The notes under the pieces were generated by a model. The model saw nothing but the letters and a program-made list of their open reading frames with translations. It searched no databases and was not told the origin of the DNA. 64,000 bases of DNA, from assembly GCA_037576215.1 (NCBI GenBank), contig JBANDB010000018.1, positions 558,001 to 622,000 of the forward strand. Direction: 5' to 3'. The stretch comes from Armillaria gallica (taxonomy: Eukaryota; Basidiomycota; Agaricomycetes; Agaricales; Physalacriaceae). The position numbers and the translations under genes were made by a program. Each line of letters starts with the position of its first letter. Position 1 is the stretch's first letter. Of this stretch, positions 46,717 to 60,612 are shown piece by piece.

Positions 46717-47774
46717 GTTTTCTCAAGTCATAGGGAACGAAGACGCGATGTTTTAAGAGGATATTGACGGGGCCGCCACGGCCCCGTTGACTAAGTGGGA
46801 ATTCGTGACCACGGCCCATGGCATCGCTCCCTAAGACATATGGCATTCGATGCGTCATGTCGACAAACTCGTACCGGCCACTGTTCGAGGGCGTTGAAAA
46901 TACAGACCAGGCAATGAGAGGTTATTTCTAAAGCCTACTAGGTAAGATTGTTTGATCCCTGAGCGAAAAATAACACACTTTCTTATAGAATTTCCTTGAG
47001 CTGATCACTGATAAAATTTGTCACGTTCTTATACTTATCGAAGAATTGCGTGATGCCTTCGTTGTATGAAGGACCGTACACGATCGCATGTCCGAAGAAT
47101 CGCGGGGAACGAGCTCAGATAGGACTAATCGGGAGTAATAAGTAATTCGATGCAGTATTTGGGAAACAATCAGTTTAATGCTTCCTTGATAGAAGCCGCT
47201 TCGCACCTTATCATCATGGTGTTGTCACACGAGTCCCTCTGCACCTCCGGCAAGTGGTTTTACGCTGGTGACAACACGGAAGAAAGCAGGGTGATCCGAG
47301 GGACGTTGCGCAACATGAAAACAATCCCTGCCATGCGGGAAAAAATGTTAAGCAGCCTAGAGAGAAATACTAAAAGCGAACATGTTCATGAGCGGGGCAT
47401 CTTGGTGGTTGCATAGGAGCCTAGGATGAACTGGTCTGGAAAATCTTTTCTGATATTGCCGGATCTCTACCCGCAATTGGAAACGCTAAGAGGGCAATCA
47501 GGGCGTAGGAAGAGTTTGTGACAGCATATGTACATCATAGGCCCCTACATCATTGAAAAGATAGTCCGATTTGGCTACTGGAGACATGGCCAACAACGCG
47601 AATGCCTCATTCAAAAGAAAGAAAATTTGGCTGAAAATAAGCTTGTGAAGCGATTGAGCGACATCTTGTTCTGCAGCTGTGCTTGAATTGTAGGAACACG
47701 GGAGGAAGCAATCGACGCCTACATATGGAGCTGGCGGTCTGACAATGCATGCATGCACGACGATAGCGCATACC
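46717..47774. other. Intergenic DNA between the FAD gene and the decayed F-box gene
   Basis: Contains only short frames (for example 47150-47416, plus, 88 codons, no recognised motif). Nothing supported. Confidence 0.4.
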
Positions 47775-49065
47775 TCATCGGCCAGCCATCCTATTCAAAA
47801 GTCTCTCTCTCTTCCTCTGCCGTGCTGGAGATCCGAACCGACTCTTATCAAAAAACCGATACCCCTCCGCGGGCCGTAATATCCCTCTCGCCCGACATTT
47901 TGGTAACTTGTCCATAAACTTTGCAATATTAATCCCCATCTCAATATGGGCTTTTGACCCGTCATTGGGCTTCGAGTACCATCCCGGCTCTTGCCCAACA
48001 ACATCGTCTCGGCGAAAGCACATCGAGACGGATGTTTTGATCTCTCGGACCACATGGAAGTAGGGATGCTGGAGGATGTCATCGAGCTTCTCCCAACCTA
48101 GGTTCTGCACGGACAGATAAAAGATGTCCAGCGTCTCTAGCGTGGGAGTCGAAAAGTCGGACTCTGAGGCGTACGAGGAAAGGAAGGAGGTACTGGTCGT
48201 CTTCAACCCATGATTGGACCCGTCGAAGATTGGAGGTTCGGGCGAGGTTGACGAGTTTGAATCGGGCATCGAGATCGACACCGTCATTAAGGCACGCTGC
48301 GGCCTGGATGGTGAACCCGAAATCCTCGAAACGCTCGCCAGCAGATGACAGTAGCTGTCCAAACTCTTCTGCCAATGCGGGCTCGAAGTCAGAAAAGTCC
48401 ACATAATGACATTTGAATACTCGGAGGGATGTACAGGGAATGAAGGAACGTATAACACGAGAGTTGGACACATCGTTGAACGAGATGGTATGCAGGTTGA
48501 CTGGTAGCGTGTGTGGGTGATCTTCCTCTGAATCGTTGATGCGGAACCGAATAGCCCGCAAGGACAAGACTACCAGTGCTGTAAACGAAGCAACTAGAGC
48601 TGGAAGTTCTTCGTCCGTCTGAAAAACGGCCATCCACAACACAAGCTCGGTCACGTTCTTGAATATATGCCCAATACTCAGTCTCTCCGAGCCATTGAGC
48701 GTCCACCAGCCAACCCATGTCACCGACAACTTCTGCACGTGCTCAAAGACATCTGCAGGGCACCGGGTCAGGACGCCCTAGAACGCCAGGCCCTCAAGTA
48801 GATCGCCTGCAAGACTTCCGCCTCTAATAACAGCATTCTGTGCGACATCAAGCTCACATATATGAGCTGAAGCAAGGGTAGCGTGTGGGCTCTCGAATAG
48901 CTGGAAGAAGGAATCCGCGGTGTCGCGACAGAGCCGCAAATTGTGGAAGAGGTGAAAACGGCATTCGGGGATCCAGGCGCGGCAGACGAGGGAGCATGTG
49001 AAGAGAGATGACTTGGAGTCGTGGAGATGGTCGATTATGAGGTTACAAAGTTCGGTGGGGAGCAT
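47775..49065 (-). pseudogene. F-box protein gene, broken by one stop codon and one frameshift
   Basis: On the minus strand the frame from 49065 begins MLPTELCNLIIDHLHD and SLVCRAW, a typical F-box. An in-frame TAG at 48778-48780 follows LLEGLAF; the same frame then continues open (DVFEHVQKLSVTWVGWW...) to 48079. Around 48220 the likely coding frame moves to the neighbouring one, which carries TLETLDIFYLSVQNLGWEKLDDIL and runs to 47775. No GT-AG intron of reasonable size removes the stop or joins the frames. In the family, F-box proteins recruit substrates to SCF ubiquitin ligases through the variable C-terminal region. With two separate breaks and little other decay, inactivation looks recent; sequencing errors are the alternative. 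Confidence 0.7.
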
Positions 49066-50146
49066 CGTTCGTACGTGGAAATCTAATTGACGCGCTTCAT
49101 TAAAAAAGGTGCGCTTGCACAGCCTACGTCGCTATGGTAGTGACTCGAATTTCCTCTCAACGTCTAGACCCCCTGGATAAGACACATGCTGCATCCAGAG
49201 GAAACCTAAAGCAATACTTGACGGTATACAGTCCAAAGGTGACGTTCAATGCCCCAATTACACTGCTAGGAGACAAAGCGCCGCCTTTTTCCATTTGTGG
49301 TGTTGGTGTACCGACGCAAAGTCACAATCAGGAACGGCCGGTTCCACAGCCCTGACATGGTAAGCCATGTGGTGGCCACGAAGGCTACGCGGGACCGACA
49401 GCGCTCTGCCCAGGACCTCAACGCGAATGTGTGAGGATGTTACATGATACGCGCACCAACGCTTTTCGGCGGGCACTGGTACCGAGAGATATGAACTGAA
49501 GAGGGACACAATAGACGTTGACTTTGATGTCACATTGAAAGGGGACAGTGATGCAACCGCAGAGCGAAGGAATCGATTCTAACAGACGGGCATTATCAAT
49601 GATCGCGTTATGGCCCGTGGGTTACCCGAACGATGAGGTCATGCCCTGGACCGGCCGCAGGCCACACGAAGCCAGAAGGGGTCCACGACCACCAAACTAT
49701 AGCACAGAACACGAAACAATGGCGATAGGGAGCGCAGATACCGAGCGTTCTGTAGTCCAGGTCACTATTTGGGCAAAAAACTGCGCGCGTGCAAGGGTGC
49801 ACGGACCTATGACTGTAACAAAACGCAGGTCTCAGAGACTGTGAGGAAACGAGCATGCATTTCACACAGAAACGGCACGGCTGTCGCAGCGTCGGATGAC
49901 TGCTACAGGAACGCAATCGTCGAGGAAAGAGAGTCGCAATTTCATTAGGAAACCGCGTGTTTGTTGCATGACCATTGCTCTGACTGCAATGGAGCTTTCG
50001 GTACCGGTGTTCTTGAGGTGTTGGTGCACGGGAGAGGTGTTCCACACGGTGGTTGAAGGGAAAGACAAGTCTCGGCATTTGCCGATCTACTCTAGGGGCT
50101 TGACAGTTATGTTCAGGCCCTTCCTTGCCCTCTCGTCCTTACGCTC
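49066..50146. other. Intergenic DNA before the kinase-like gene
   Basis: No gene recognised. It holds the short dispersed sequence at 49296-49342. Overlapping frames on both strands at 49608-50204 are not supported by any motif. Confidence 0.4.
49296..49342. repeat. Short dispersed sequence related to the 54-bp insertion before copy 3
   Basis: About 46 bp resembling 21127-21180, with an identical 18-base core CAATCAGGAACGGCCGGT at the right end. It lies in otherwise unannotated DNA between the decayed F-box gene and the kinase-like gene. Confidence 0.5.
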
Positions 50147-52010
50147 ATGGATCGACAACCTACCTGGGAGGATTTCCTTGATATCCGTTTCGACCACCAC
50201 ATGAACCTAGAAGAAAACTCGCCCACAAGCAATACCGCCCCGTATTCCGCTATCACATCTCCTCCAGCAGGAAACTATCTCCGCCAATCAGGCTCAAATC
50301 CGACCATTGTCCCGCGCATTCTCGACTCTTTCCGTTCTCTTCTAGAAGAGAAAGGAATTCTGGATCAGCCGCTCCCCGCTGAGCTTGCCACGTCCCTTGA
50401 ACGGTTTCAGTGGGAATTATCGACAACTACCATCTCTACGGTCAAGAGTTCGGCCCTGTTCCAGAGAGAGCTGTCGAGGCACTTAACCGACCGGGCCTTC
50501 ACCGTGACGCGGCATGCCCCGCTTCGACAATACATGCAACAAGGTGGTATAAACTGGAAAACCGTGGCCGTCGCAACGAAGACCCCTGTCAAGTCTACAA
50601 CGATAGGAGCAAAGCAGCCTCGAGTTATGTTTCATCACGCAACAGACATGCAGAATGAGTATGAATATGAACCGCTCATAGCACAGTACAACGCCAAGGC
50701 TATATGTAGCAAGGTGACGTCTCATGCTTATTCTCGTGTAATAACTGAACACCCACACATATCAGGCGTGGCTTCAACTATCGACCTGTAATCCAGCGTC
50801 GCAATACGGAGTATTATTTAGCGGTTTATCTGCCGTCGTCCTTGAAAGAGGTACACACCACCGGATCCCATGCGCTGGAACACTCAACTTTTCTTTACAG
50901 GTTTATATGCATCAAACCATCACGCCTTACATGTGTCACCTCACTACCACGTCTTCCGCGATGACAATCCTCCCACTACCGCTGAATATAGTTTCATCAA
51001 TGAACTCAACCGCTGTGAAAAGGGCATACCGTTATTGGCGGTCATGACCTACATCTTACTTCCAAACACATCCGTTCGTCAAGATGTCCACCCCGCCATT
51101 CGGAACCCTATCACTTCCTTTCAACAAAAAACCGCTGCTCAACCCTTTACGCGGAGAACGACGAAAGAGATGCGAACATCAATAGAGGCACCGATCACGA
51201 CCTCAGCTGGGGTTTCTGAGGCAGTAATCAAGGCGTCCATAGTGCGCCTTTGTGTCTTCTCTATCTTCCTGAAATGCTTAACACAGATTCCAGGTTTCAT
51301 TGTCATTCGAACACCCTGACGTGGCCGGACTTCCTCGACTCCTCTATCCTCAGATGCTACACGATGAACCCCCGAACGACATTTCTCTACGGTCTCCCTC
51401 CAACACTGGTTCTGATGCCGAACTTCCATCTTCTCCACCTCCTCTAGTAGACGTGCAACTCTTCCAACGCATTACTATAGGCAATTTCGCACAGGTATGG
51501 CGAGGATCACTTACCGACAGCCAAGGGACCGTCACCTCTGTCGTCGCCAAGATGTATTCCCAGCGCTATTTTGAGGCTATGAACAAGGAGACTCGTGCAT
51601 ATCGCCTTCTTTCTCGTCACCACTTAGACAATCTTGCTCCTATGCACTATGGTACATTTACGATGCCCGATGAATCTTGGGGTGCTGTAATCTTGAGCGA
51701 CGTGGGAGACGCATACCATTGTCATTCGTGGAAGGAAGCGGGGATGAGCGCCCAGGAACTGTGAGTTATCTCTCGGACGTTTTGGCTTTGATTCTGATTG
51801 CGTACTAGTGGAACTATTTGGAAGTATGTGAATGCTCTTCACTCCATAGGACTCCATCACCACGACGTTGAACCGAGGAACATCGCGAAAGACCGGAACG
51901 GGACTTTGCGTATTCTAGACTTTGAGCGATCTTCACTGGACGACTCGTGTCCTTGCGGCGAACTTGAGGGACTTGGCCAGTTTTTCGACTCTCTGATGGA
52001 GTGGCGATAG
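50147..52010 (+). CDS. Kinase-like domain protein with a long N-terminal region (547 aa)
   Basis: Five exons: 50147-50713, 50766-50850, 50901-51223, 51294-51760, 51809-52010; total 1644 nt in frame. The C-terminal third (from about residue 370) has a kinase-like fold signature: ITIGNFAQVWRGSL (nucleotide loop), VVAKMYSQRY (Lys), KETRAYRLLS (Glu), HHHDVEPRNIA (catalytic Asp) and LRILDFERS (DFE in place of DFG). This is the pattern of atypical fungal kinase-like proteins, with a shortened C-lobe. The N-terminal part contains CNPASQYGVLFSGLSAVVLERG, typical of a nuclease-like or unknown domain often fused to fungal kinases (inference). The ATG at 50147 opens the first long exon. The join 51223/51294 is the least certain; the sequence TTAACACAG inside the intron could serve as branch site. 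Substrate unknown. Confidence 0.75.
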
Positions 52011-53610
52011 TATTGAGCGTGATTTGGTGCTTGCGCTTGTGGTTGAACTCTTCTCCTGTATTTTGCGTAACGACAATTGAGGATGCTTCACGCGTATAAC
52101 CCACAACTAATGGCGGTAGTATTTCTCGTATTGCAAAACAAAGCAGAATGTGTTACATTATAGTTGAGGAGGGAACATGATGGACAAGCTTTCTAGACTT
52201 GGCAAGTAAGTATAGCAAATCGCAATTCTCGGCGGCGCTCAATGTCCCGCTGTCTCAGGCTTCGAACGTGACTCGAATACGGTTGAAATGGTGACTACTC
52301 AGTGGGTATTAATACGAACCAGGAGCACTGGAGATATTGGCTTATATAACATGTTGAACTTCGAACTTCCTTCCATTCCACCGATGACTTTCTTGAAGAC
52401 CCATACCTAAACTCCGCCCTGACTCTCAAAATTTGCCTCGGGAATGTAGATGTATTTCTCATCTCCGCGTTCTGCACCCACCTGTCGCCAATTTCTTAAC
52501 GAATCTTTCTTTCTCCTAAGCCGTAAGACGCCTCACTTCATTGTAGCTCTCAATCCTACCCTCGCTCGGGTGGGCGCGCATATTGCATTTGCCCTTGAGC
52601 GTAATTCCCTTATTCCTTGCTCTCGTCACAATTCTTCTCATACAACGCGTCATGAGTTCGTACCAGCTGCGTAGTGAATGACAAAGAAGAATGGTTGAGC
52701 GATCAATATCATGTATGAAAGTAGGTTTCCTTGCTTCTTCGCATGCCCGCGGAAGGACCACAATGTCGAAATGCTGTCACGTCTCAGAAAGCCGTACTCA
52801 ATGATCTCCATTGCTACGGCCTCATTCGTGCTCAAGAAGAGGAACGAAAAGCGAAGACGCACCCTTTCATTGCAGTGGGCGTCCAAGCCAAGTTCCTGTT
52901 TCGCGAGGTTGGGTGGGATGCGCATAATCTCTGAGGCAACTCTGCTCTTGAAGATGCCCGGACCCATGATCATATACATAGAAGGACTAGGCAGACGAGG
53001 GGGGGGAGGCCTACTAGATAGTCGGGTTAGCGTTTGGTTGACGAAGACACTATGCTAGTGGTAACTGATCTACCGTGGAGAGGCTGGGCTCTGGTTCTGC
53101 GCGTCCATTTATCTTTCTTTTTCGAACCTGGACTGATACGACGGTATTGGCATGCTGGGCGTCTATGGATTATATGTTGGTGTTGATCAATCTGATCATC
53201 TTGCTCGTCAAAACAAAAGGTACCCGGTATTGCGCTGAGGACTGAGGCTGGGACTTAGTATACGAAAAGACAACGATAGATCAAAACTAGAAACAAGCAC
53301 AACGGAAACCAGGTAGGTAGAAAGCATCGTAACTAAATAGAAACGGATACAGACGACAGAAAATCGAAAATCGAAGAAAGAGAGATCACGTCAAATCTGG
53401 CCGCCCGCCCTGGCCTCCACCGCACCCTCTTTGTCCACCGATGATTAAACTAATGTCCAAAGTCTCGTTCAAAATGGATGCCCCTGTAGGGTCGCAGGAA
53501 GGAGGGATCAGACTCTTCTAACGAGTTGGCCGCGCTTTGTATGAACTCGCGCGTGAAAAACATCGCCGACATATCAAAAAATGTGCGATGCTAGTAGTCC
53601 GATGAGCCTC
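52011..53610. other. Intergenic DNA; no gene recognised
   Basis: Frames overlapping 52650-53058 on both strands are the longest, and none has a recognisable motif. A run of seven or more G lies near 53000. Confidence 0.4.
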
Positions 53611-55322
53611 TCATCGGACCATACAAATAAAACTGGCTGAAGACAGTCGTAAGAAGTTGTTAGACAGCAATCCCGATGACCAGACTCACTGTATATCTCA
53701 TCTCTAATCGAAATGAGGTTGAGCAAGTCTGGCAGGTTATTCATACGGGCTTGGAAGGATTGTCGGCGTAACAGTGAAAGGCATGGTAATGTGATATGAA
53801 CCGACTGTATCTCAGCTACGGCTGCGTTGGGTGGATGGTATCGAGATACAGTCATATCAGCAATGTCGTCTACTTCCACCAAGTCTTTGACATGAGTGAC
53901 GGTGCGGCACTCTGCTTTCAGAGACTGCAGTTCAGGAAGGACATCAGTCTTATCCCCCGTCGAGAGCAGGACCCGGAAGAACAGTGCCGCTGTGGCCGGA
54001 TTAGGTAGCATAATGTCCAAATCCACGAGCCTAAACGCCATGTCAAATGTTCTTGGAAAATCGAGGACGTCGTCGGTGTCTCTCAGTTTCAGCTTTTTTA
54101 TGGGAGAACCAGAACGTTCCAAGAAATCATGGAAAATATCTTCCGTCTTCTTATCATCTGTTTTCGCTAGCCACTCCGAAGCGACTTCGAGTACCTTGAC
54201 GAAAAGTTCTTCCAAGGAGGGGAAATTGAAGGACCGGAACAACGCTAGGTCGGTGACATGGACACGTCGCAAAGATGGACATGTGACAATGTCTTTCGAC
54301 TTCTTTAGGTTCCAAACCTCGTCATAGTCCAGTGTCAGGACTTGAAGGTTGGGAGTCATGGAGAGCACCGCACTGAGGTTATCACGGTCAATGACATACA
54401 TTATGTCGAGGCTGATTATCTGGGTCCAAGGAAGGGCCAATGTCTGGACAGGTATGCCGCCATCCAGAGCAAGCACTCGTAACTGAGGTGCGTCCTCAAA
54501 AACGTCAAAGCGTGGACTACTCCACACCACACCGTCCCAATCACCACAAAGTTCGAGCCACTCAAGCCTGGACAACCGGCCTCGAATCTGTGCATAAATG
54601 TCTATGTCGCCGTCGCTGAACTGGATCCTTGCGCGTTTCCATCGTGGACTTGTGTCAAGCGCGCACCTAAGGAAAGCCGCCGCCTCCTCCTCCTCTGTAT
54701 GGACCTCGTGAAAGTGAATGCACAAACTAGCCTCGCGTGAACGGTCCAGCACAGTTTGTAACAATGGCATCAAGCGTTCATTTCCTGGGCCCGAGAGACA
54801 GAAACGAGCCCAAAGAGACGGACTTGACAACACCGTGGTCCTCCATGAACGGCAAACTGCGTTTATCTTTGAAAGCTCAGCATTGAGTTCTCTTAGGTCG
54901 AGGTGGTTGTCATCGAAGGGTGTAGCGATTGTCCAGAGGAAGATCTCGATGAGGACTTCTGGGGGGCATCTGCGGAAGGGGCATCTGAGCGCTGTGTGGC
55001 TATCGAAAACGCCTTGGAGGTGATTCTTTTCGTTTTCCGCTCTCGTTAGAGCAGATTTGATGCGCTGGATAATATCGTCCTGGGCAGAGATATCCGTCCG
55101 GATTCCTTGGAGGTATTGGCTAAGGAGATCGTCATCGGAAGTAGAGACCATTCCGTTGGTGGTAATCAGGGCAAAAAAGGGGGACGGCCCGTCGGTGAAC
55201 CGCGTTTCTGGTGTCGTAACGTCAAACCCACATGCGGGACAGCACGCTTGCATTTCTGACTGCGGGATAACAAAGTCAGCAAAGACCATGCCCGAATTTC
55301 GAGAAAATACTATTCGTACCAT
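53611..55322 (-). CDS. F-box protein (552 aa)
   Basis: Exon 1 is 55322-53690 and exon 2 53636-53611 on the minus strand. The intron 53637-53689 has GTGAGT, a CTAAC branch motif and TCTTCAG; without splicing the frame would run on to 53574. The N-terminus has CCPACGF, then a heptad-like segment (LSQYLQGIRTDISAQDDII) and LRCPFRRCPPEVLIEIFLW with NAVCRSWR: the Agaricomycete form of the F-box, with a helical segment in front. The rest is a leucine-rich solenoid-like region with many LP.L..L words, expected to bind substrates of an SCF ubiquitin ligase. An alternative start is the Met just before CCPACGF, since 20-odd extra residues precede it. Substrate unknown. Confidence 0.85.
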
Positions 55323-58300
55323 TTAGAGAGCCCGCAATACTGTGCAAACTTTTGCTATTGACGGTGGCTGTGAACTTGATTGTGTTTGTGGTGGCAGAAT
55401 ACGGCTATTCCCGAATTCCCGCTACCTTGGTAGTGGGTTATAGATAATTCCCTATTGTGCTTCCGTGGCCCTGCGCTGCTTTCTGGCAGTGAGAGAGTGT
55501 GCCCCCTATGTGGTATGTGGCGTGGGACTGATCGTTGCTTGCGGCCGCTGACCTTGTATCCTTTTCGGGCTGCCAAACTGTCACTTCTCTATGGTCACCC
55601 CTGTCGTGCGTTGTGCTCTGCAGCGTTCTAAATCTCAAACTTGTTCACCCATCGGCTCACTAAGTCAAGGAGGAACTGCGTACACAAATCGGGTTCGATT
55701 TGTTTGCAGAACAAGCCTGTGAGCGTCGGTGCTTCACTAACTTCAAACAATTTGACGGTGATTCACTGGCATGTAGATGTTTCCCGAGATCGGTCACAGT
55801 TACATCAATTGCTAGAGATGTGCAAGAGCGTTTGCTGACCCTCGTCAAGGTTGTTCGTACCTTCTCCGCCAGATGATGCTGTGGTTCCCAGTGTGTTCGG
55901 GCATGGACTAGTGGTAGGTACTACCTGCAACGATCATCCGGAGTATCGGGAAGGTATTATCATTAAGGCGTCTTGACAGATTCTTGTTCCCTCAAGTTTA
56001 CGATGTTACATACCCGCATCAAGGCGACTGACATTGCAAGCAATATGTTCAAATTTCTGGGATTTGGATCAGACGTGGAGGATTTGAATCCTTTCCTGAG
56101 GATTATATGGATGGCGGCATGTTGGAGGCGTGGAATTGGACTGAGTGAGTGGTTGAGGAAGCTTTGGTGAGGCTGTTAGAGGTGTTAACGGCGCTAGGGT
56201 GTGTTTCTTGATTTTTTTGGGATATGACTGATCTAACAATGTGTAAAAGCAGGATGCGCCATTGAAATATCCACCCCCTGGGCTCAGCGTTCACGTTTCC
56301 CCAGTGATCGGGCTGTTGTATCGAGTGTCTGGTGTGTCGGGGTCGTTGTTACATCGTTTTAGGATTCGCTGCTGGCCATCGAGGCGATAGAACGCCACCA
56401 CCGGTATTACCCTATGTGGCAACTGCTTTGGTGCGCTGGTGGGACACGAGAATGGCAGCGGGAGTTGAGAGCACAGTAAGCAATCCATCTTGAAGGTGGC
56501 TCTAGTGCTCACTCGAGTCTTGCACCAAGGAAACAGCGAAACATAGGAGGATTGAGACCATGGGGTCAATAGAAAGGCGGACGAGTGATGAACTGGTATG
56601 TGTATGCCTTACGAAACTCATGCCACATGGAGTAGACTGACCCAAGTTTCTTTCTTCAAGCTAAAAATGGATTACATGTTTGAACCCCCAAGAAATGGAC
56701 CTCCATCGGGCGAGCCTGAATTATGAAGGAACTTTTTCCCAAGGTAATGCCTTCGATTGAGCACTGACAAGTGGAATGAGGTACGAGTTGTATGCATCTT
56801 GTTAGGATTACCTCTAAAGGCTCTACATAGATAATTTCGGAACGAGTCGACACTTATGAAGGGACATGTGGCCTTCTCTCGGTTTCTTTGCCGCTGGTGT
56901 AGACCGTAACAAGCGGCATGCAACATAGTTAGGGGCATTCAGCCCTGCATACCAACACCGACACTGCTCCCCGGCTTGCAGCCACCCTCCGTCGGATCCG
57001 TCAACATCTCTGACTATCCATCTGTTGATGTGACACACTATTGGCCGTTGTTGCCATGCACCTTTCTAAGATCATTACAATGTCCTAACAATGTTCCGTG
57101 AGCGAAGAAGATACATATTATGGGGGCAGATGGATGCGTGACAAGGAACGAGTGGAGTGAATTGGGTAAGATGCCAGCACACAAGTAGGTTTTCTTTTCT
57201 TTGCATCCACCAACCTGACAGACCCTTCCAGATCCACCAAAGTCCACGCTGTCGAAATTAGCATACACATCTGTGCGAAACTAGGCCATGTCAATGGTAT
57301 CTGTAGGCATGAAGGTCAGGGATGCATAGGAACAGGTGACCATCGACGACCCGAAAGCTCGTTAGATGCCGGAGAGCGTCTTGCTGGGTACCGTGAGTGA
57401 CGACAAGAGCAAGGACAGGATGGACAGGACTGTGGCCACTCCTTGGCTCAGATATGGGAGAGTTGTGGTGGGTCTCTAATACGTGATGTCGAACAAATTT
57501 TAGTCTCTCATATAGAGCTATCAGTAAATTGTCCAGCAGGCACCCAAATTATCTTGTCTTAAGCATTATGCCAAGGCCGAATTTCGTCATCTCTGCGAGA
57601 CACTTCGACTTCATCTTTCAAACGCAACGGAATATTCATGCCAGCCGCATTCAATAACTCTCTGACCCAGATACTCTACAACATCACTCAGCAGTCGAGC
57701 TCAAACTATGGCAAGAGACATTCGGCTCCGCCAAGGACATCTGCAACCTGTTCACGATGGTCAAGATGCTATTATTATGAAAAGCTGACTAAAATTTCCC
57801 TCGTCAGCGATAATGCCATCTAGATCTGTGGCGACTTGACTTCTCACCGCCATCGCCATGGTTCCTCCGCCCTCTCTTCGCTGGGAATCATTATCACCAT
57901 CACGCCTCTCGTTACGCACCTCCGTCCCAGCTTGGGGCCAGGATGTCGCCACCAAAGTCTGGTTGTGGATCATGCGTATGGTGCTGGACACTTCTTTGAT
58001 GACCAAACTACGTATAACTTGATGGCTACCTATCTGGGTTTCTTATACTCAAACGGACCTTGTCTCCTTTTCTTCCTCGGTTGGTCGTGGCAAAACCAAT
58101 CGTCGACAATGAGAAGGCTGCACCAGGAGCAACGATGATGGTCGTGAAGCTCCAAAGACCTACCAGCAGCCAATGGGCCTCTACTACAGCCCCATCACCC
58201 AAGTTACAATGCTAGGTGTGGTTTACTCCATGGGACCGAGATTGTTCAACGTATGAAACGGACTGGCGGTCAAGTCAATTCCAATGCAATGTCTGGTCGG

Positions 58301-60612
58301 TTCAACCATTTACCTATCTAATTTGGCATTCACTGTGTTGATACTGCCGTGCGAAAGAACCACGAGGATACTTCAAGTACAATAATAAGTACACCTCATA
58401 TCAACCACGACCAAAAAGTCCGGGTTCCCACTCATCATCGTGGGCATCCTTCTCATTACATTCCAAATTTCTGATCTTTTGTTCTCTGTCCCGAGAGTTG
58501 TTTCCTGTTGCATTGGTTTTGTTGTGGCAACGAGCAGCATTCCTGCCGCCGCACCGTTTTTAATGGTTGCTGCGACGGAGTGGTATCTTGTCGCCTGTGT
58601 TCCGGTGACACTGGCGAGGTCCGCTCCTGCCGCGGCGCCGTTTTTAATGGCTTGTTGCGATGCCGGAGTTCGGACGTCCTGTGCCTGTACCGAGGTGAGC
58701 ACTTCATTTCAATTGGAGGAATGGGCTCACACCATGACGGAAAAGTACAAGTGCCATTGTGTCGTAGATGCAGAAGCCAAGGCTTCACAAGCATTGAGGG
58801 TGGAGGAAGTCGAGCGAACCGATTACAGGACCCGTTGTATCTCCTCATCAGTAACAGCCCATGAAAATTGACTTTTGCTCCCTGGATAGTGCTGGTGTGA
58901 ATTTACAATGCAGGGATAGAGAAATAAACGAACGTTCATATGGCCTATACATCCTCAGAGGCCTCAAAGCCTCAAGTTTCAATGCTCTTATCCAGCCTTC
59001 CACCATTCCGTCCGCCTCTGTATCCATGCTTCACATCGCTGGTCGCTCTCCATTCATACTATGATGAGGCAGAACTTGAAGTCGCCGTGCTTATGTGCAT
59101 ACCGTGAGGATTTACCGTGTCGGTACCGTAGTTTCACCTGGGAACTAGGCTCAGCTTGGCTCGTTAACAAGTATACAGTGCCATACCATGATGGCCCATT
59201 GCAAGCTCCATCAGCAGGAAAAAGGAGGAATATTATCTGGAGTTGGATGTACGAGACGAAAATATTGCGTCGCCAAGTCAGCACCGGTCCGCGAAAGGCA
59301 CAGCCACATGAATATTATTTCTTTCTCACCTATGGCTTTCTGTTGCTCCCTTCACTTCGACCCACATTGCTGGCATAAGCAACCCCTTTGACTTCATGCG
59401 AGTCAATTGATTATACAGCTCTACCGCTCGCAAGGTCTCTAATAGTACGGACAATTACAAACTACATCCTCTTCAAGAATACTTTACCGACTCGAATAAT
59501 TTGACTGGACGCCTTCCACCCCCTTGAAGACCACTACGTCTTATTTGATAGGTGATATCCTGTATGATGGAGGGGACCCAGTCAAGCCTATGGTTAAGAA
59601 ATGAGACTGGTGACCGTTCTTTCTGGAGTCAAGGTAGATGCATCTTTTAATGTTCATTAACACGTGTATGTAGATCAGCCCAATGACAAAGTTCCGAATG
59701 TACACAAGCAGACAATGAACATGACTTCAGTTCTACGGTTTTCCTGGTTCTTTTCTTTTTGCCTCATCCTTGTCCATGACCTACTAAGCATGGAAACGTG
59801 GTTGCACACCGTACTTGTATGAACCCATGCCATAGGCTTAGCTGCATGCCTAGCTACTCAAGTAATGGGCGTGTGGGAAAATGTGAGCTGGCGGCGGCGT
59901 AGCTGCCGCCGAGCAAACTCTTTCCCCGCGTCCACAGTCACTATCAGCATACCTGCGTGCTTCCCGTTCGTTAATATCATTCACTTGGTAGATCCCGTGC
60001 GAACCCTCATGATTTGCAAGGTAGCGGGCCTTGCCGCTTGCCGGCCTTACTTAGTTATAAACTGACTGTCTTTGATTCGAAAGTCTGGCTAGGGTCCATA
60101 ACCTCACGCAGCTGCAGCTCGAAGTGTGCATGTGAGTGTTCAAACGTTCACGTTCAGCATTGGATTACTTTTTGACATTGAGTCCAACGCGCTGCCATAC
60201 CCTGCAACTAAAATAAACAAGAATGGTATACTTTCTCTGATTCTCTGAACCTCCTCGTAAATCATACGTACAGGTAAGAACTTTAGGGCAGGGTGCCTAC
60301 AAAATCTTACAAGCGTAGTAGGCACTCAAGTGAATACTTTTACTCAGAACACTCAGACACAGATGCACGATGATCCCAAAGCAACATTAATATTGGTACT
60401 AAAAAAGAATGTAAATGCCGATATAATGTGGAGGAATTGGAAAGGGAGAATGAGTGCGTGAAACAATTTTGGCGAAGTCTGAACGTGTTTATCCCGACAA
60501 ATACCCTAACAGAACAAAAATCAATATGCGGTACAAGTACTCTCCAAGGGAAAAAACCTCACCTTAATCCGACCACTGCATTCCGAATCTACCCTTCATT
60601 TTCGCAGAGAAT
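55323..60612. other. 5.3 kb without a recognised gene
   Basis: Only short frames, none with a family motif. The segment 58373-58702 (minus) has an in-frame 84-bp repeat (see its own entry). A short GC hairpin GGCGGC...GCCGCC occurs near 59892. I could not identify transposon termini. Confidence 0.4.
58541..58660 (-). repeat. Two direct repeats with an 84-bp period inside an open frame
   Basis: Units at 58541-58576 and 58625-58660 share TCCTGCCGC-G-CCGTTTTTAATGG. On the minus strand the 84-bp period keeps the frame and gives IKNGAAAG twice, 28 residues apart, in the 109-codon frame 58373-58702. It may be part of a repeat-containing gene or chance; the frame has no recognised domain. Confidence 0.5.

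Noticed and set aside
52650..53058. Overlapping frames of about 110 codons on both strands
   Set aside because: Neither strand has a motif, intron pattern or duplicate to support it.
55323..60612. Search for tRNA genes and CRISPR-like arrays here and elsewhere in the window
   Set aside because: No sequence with matching A and B boxes plus cloverleaf arms was found, and no regularly spaced repeats; the GGTTCGAACC words near 61250 belong to the MITE subterminal repeats.
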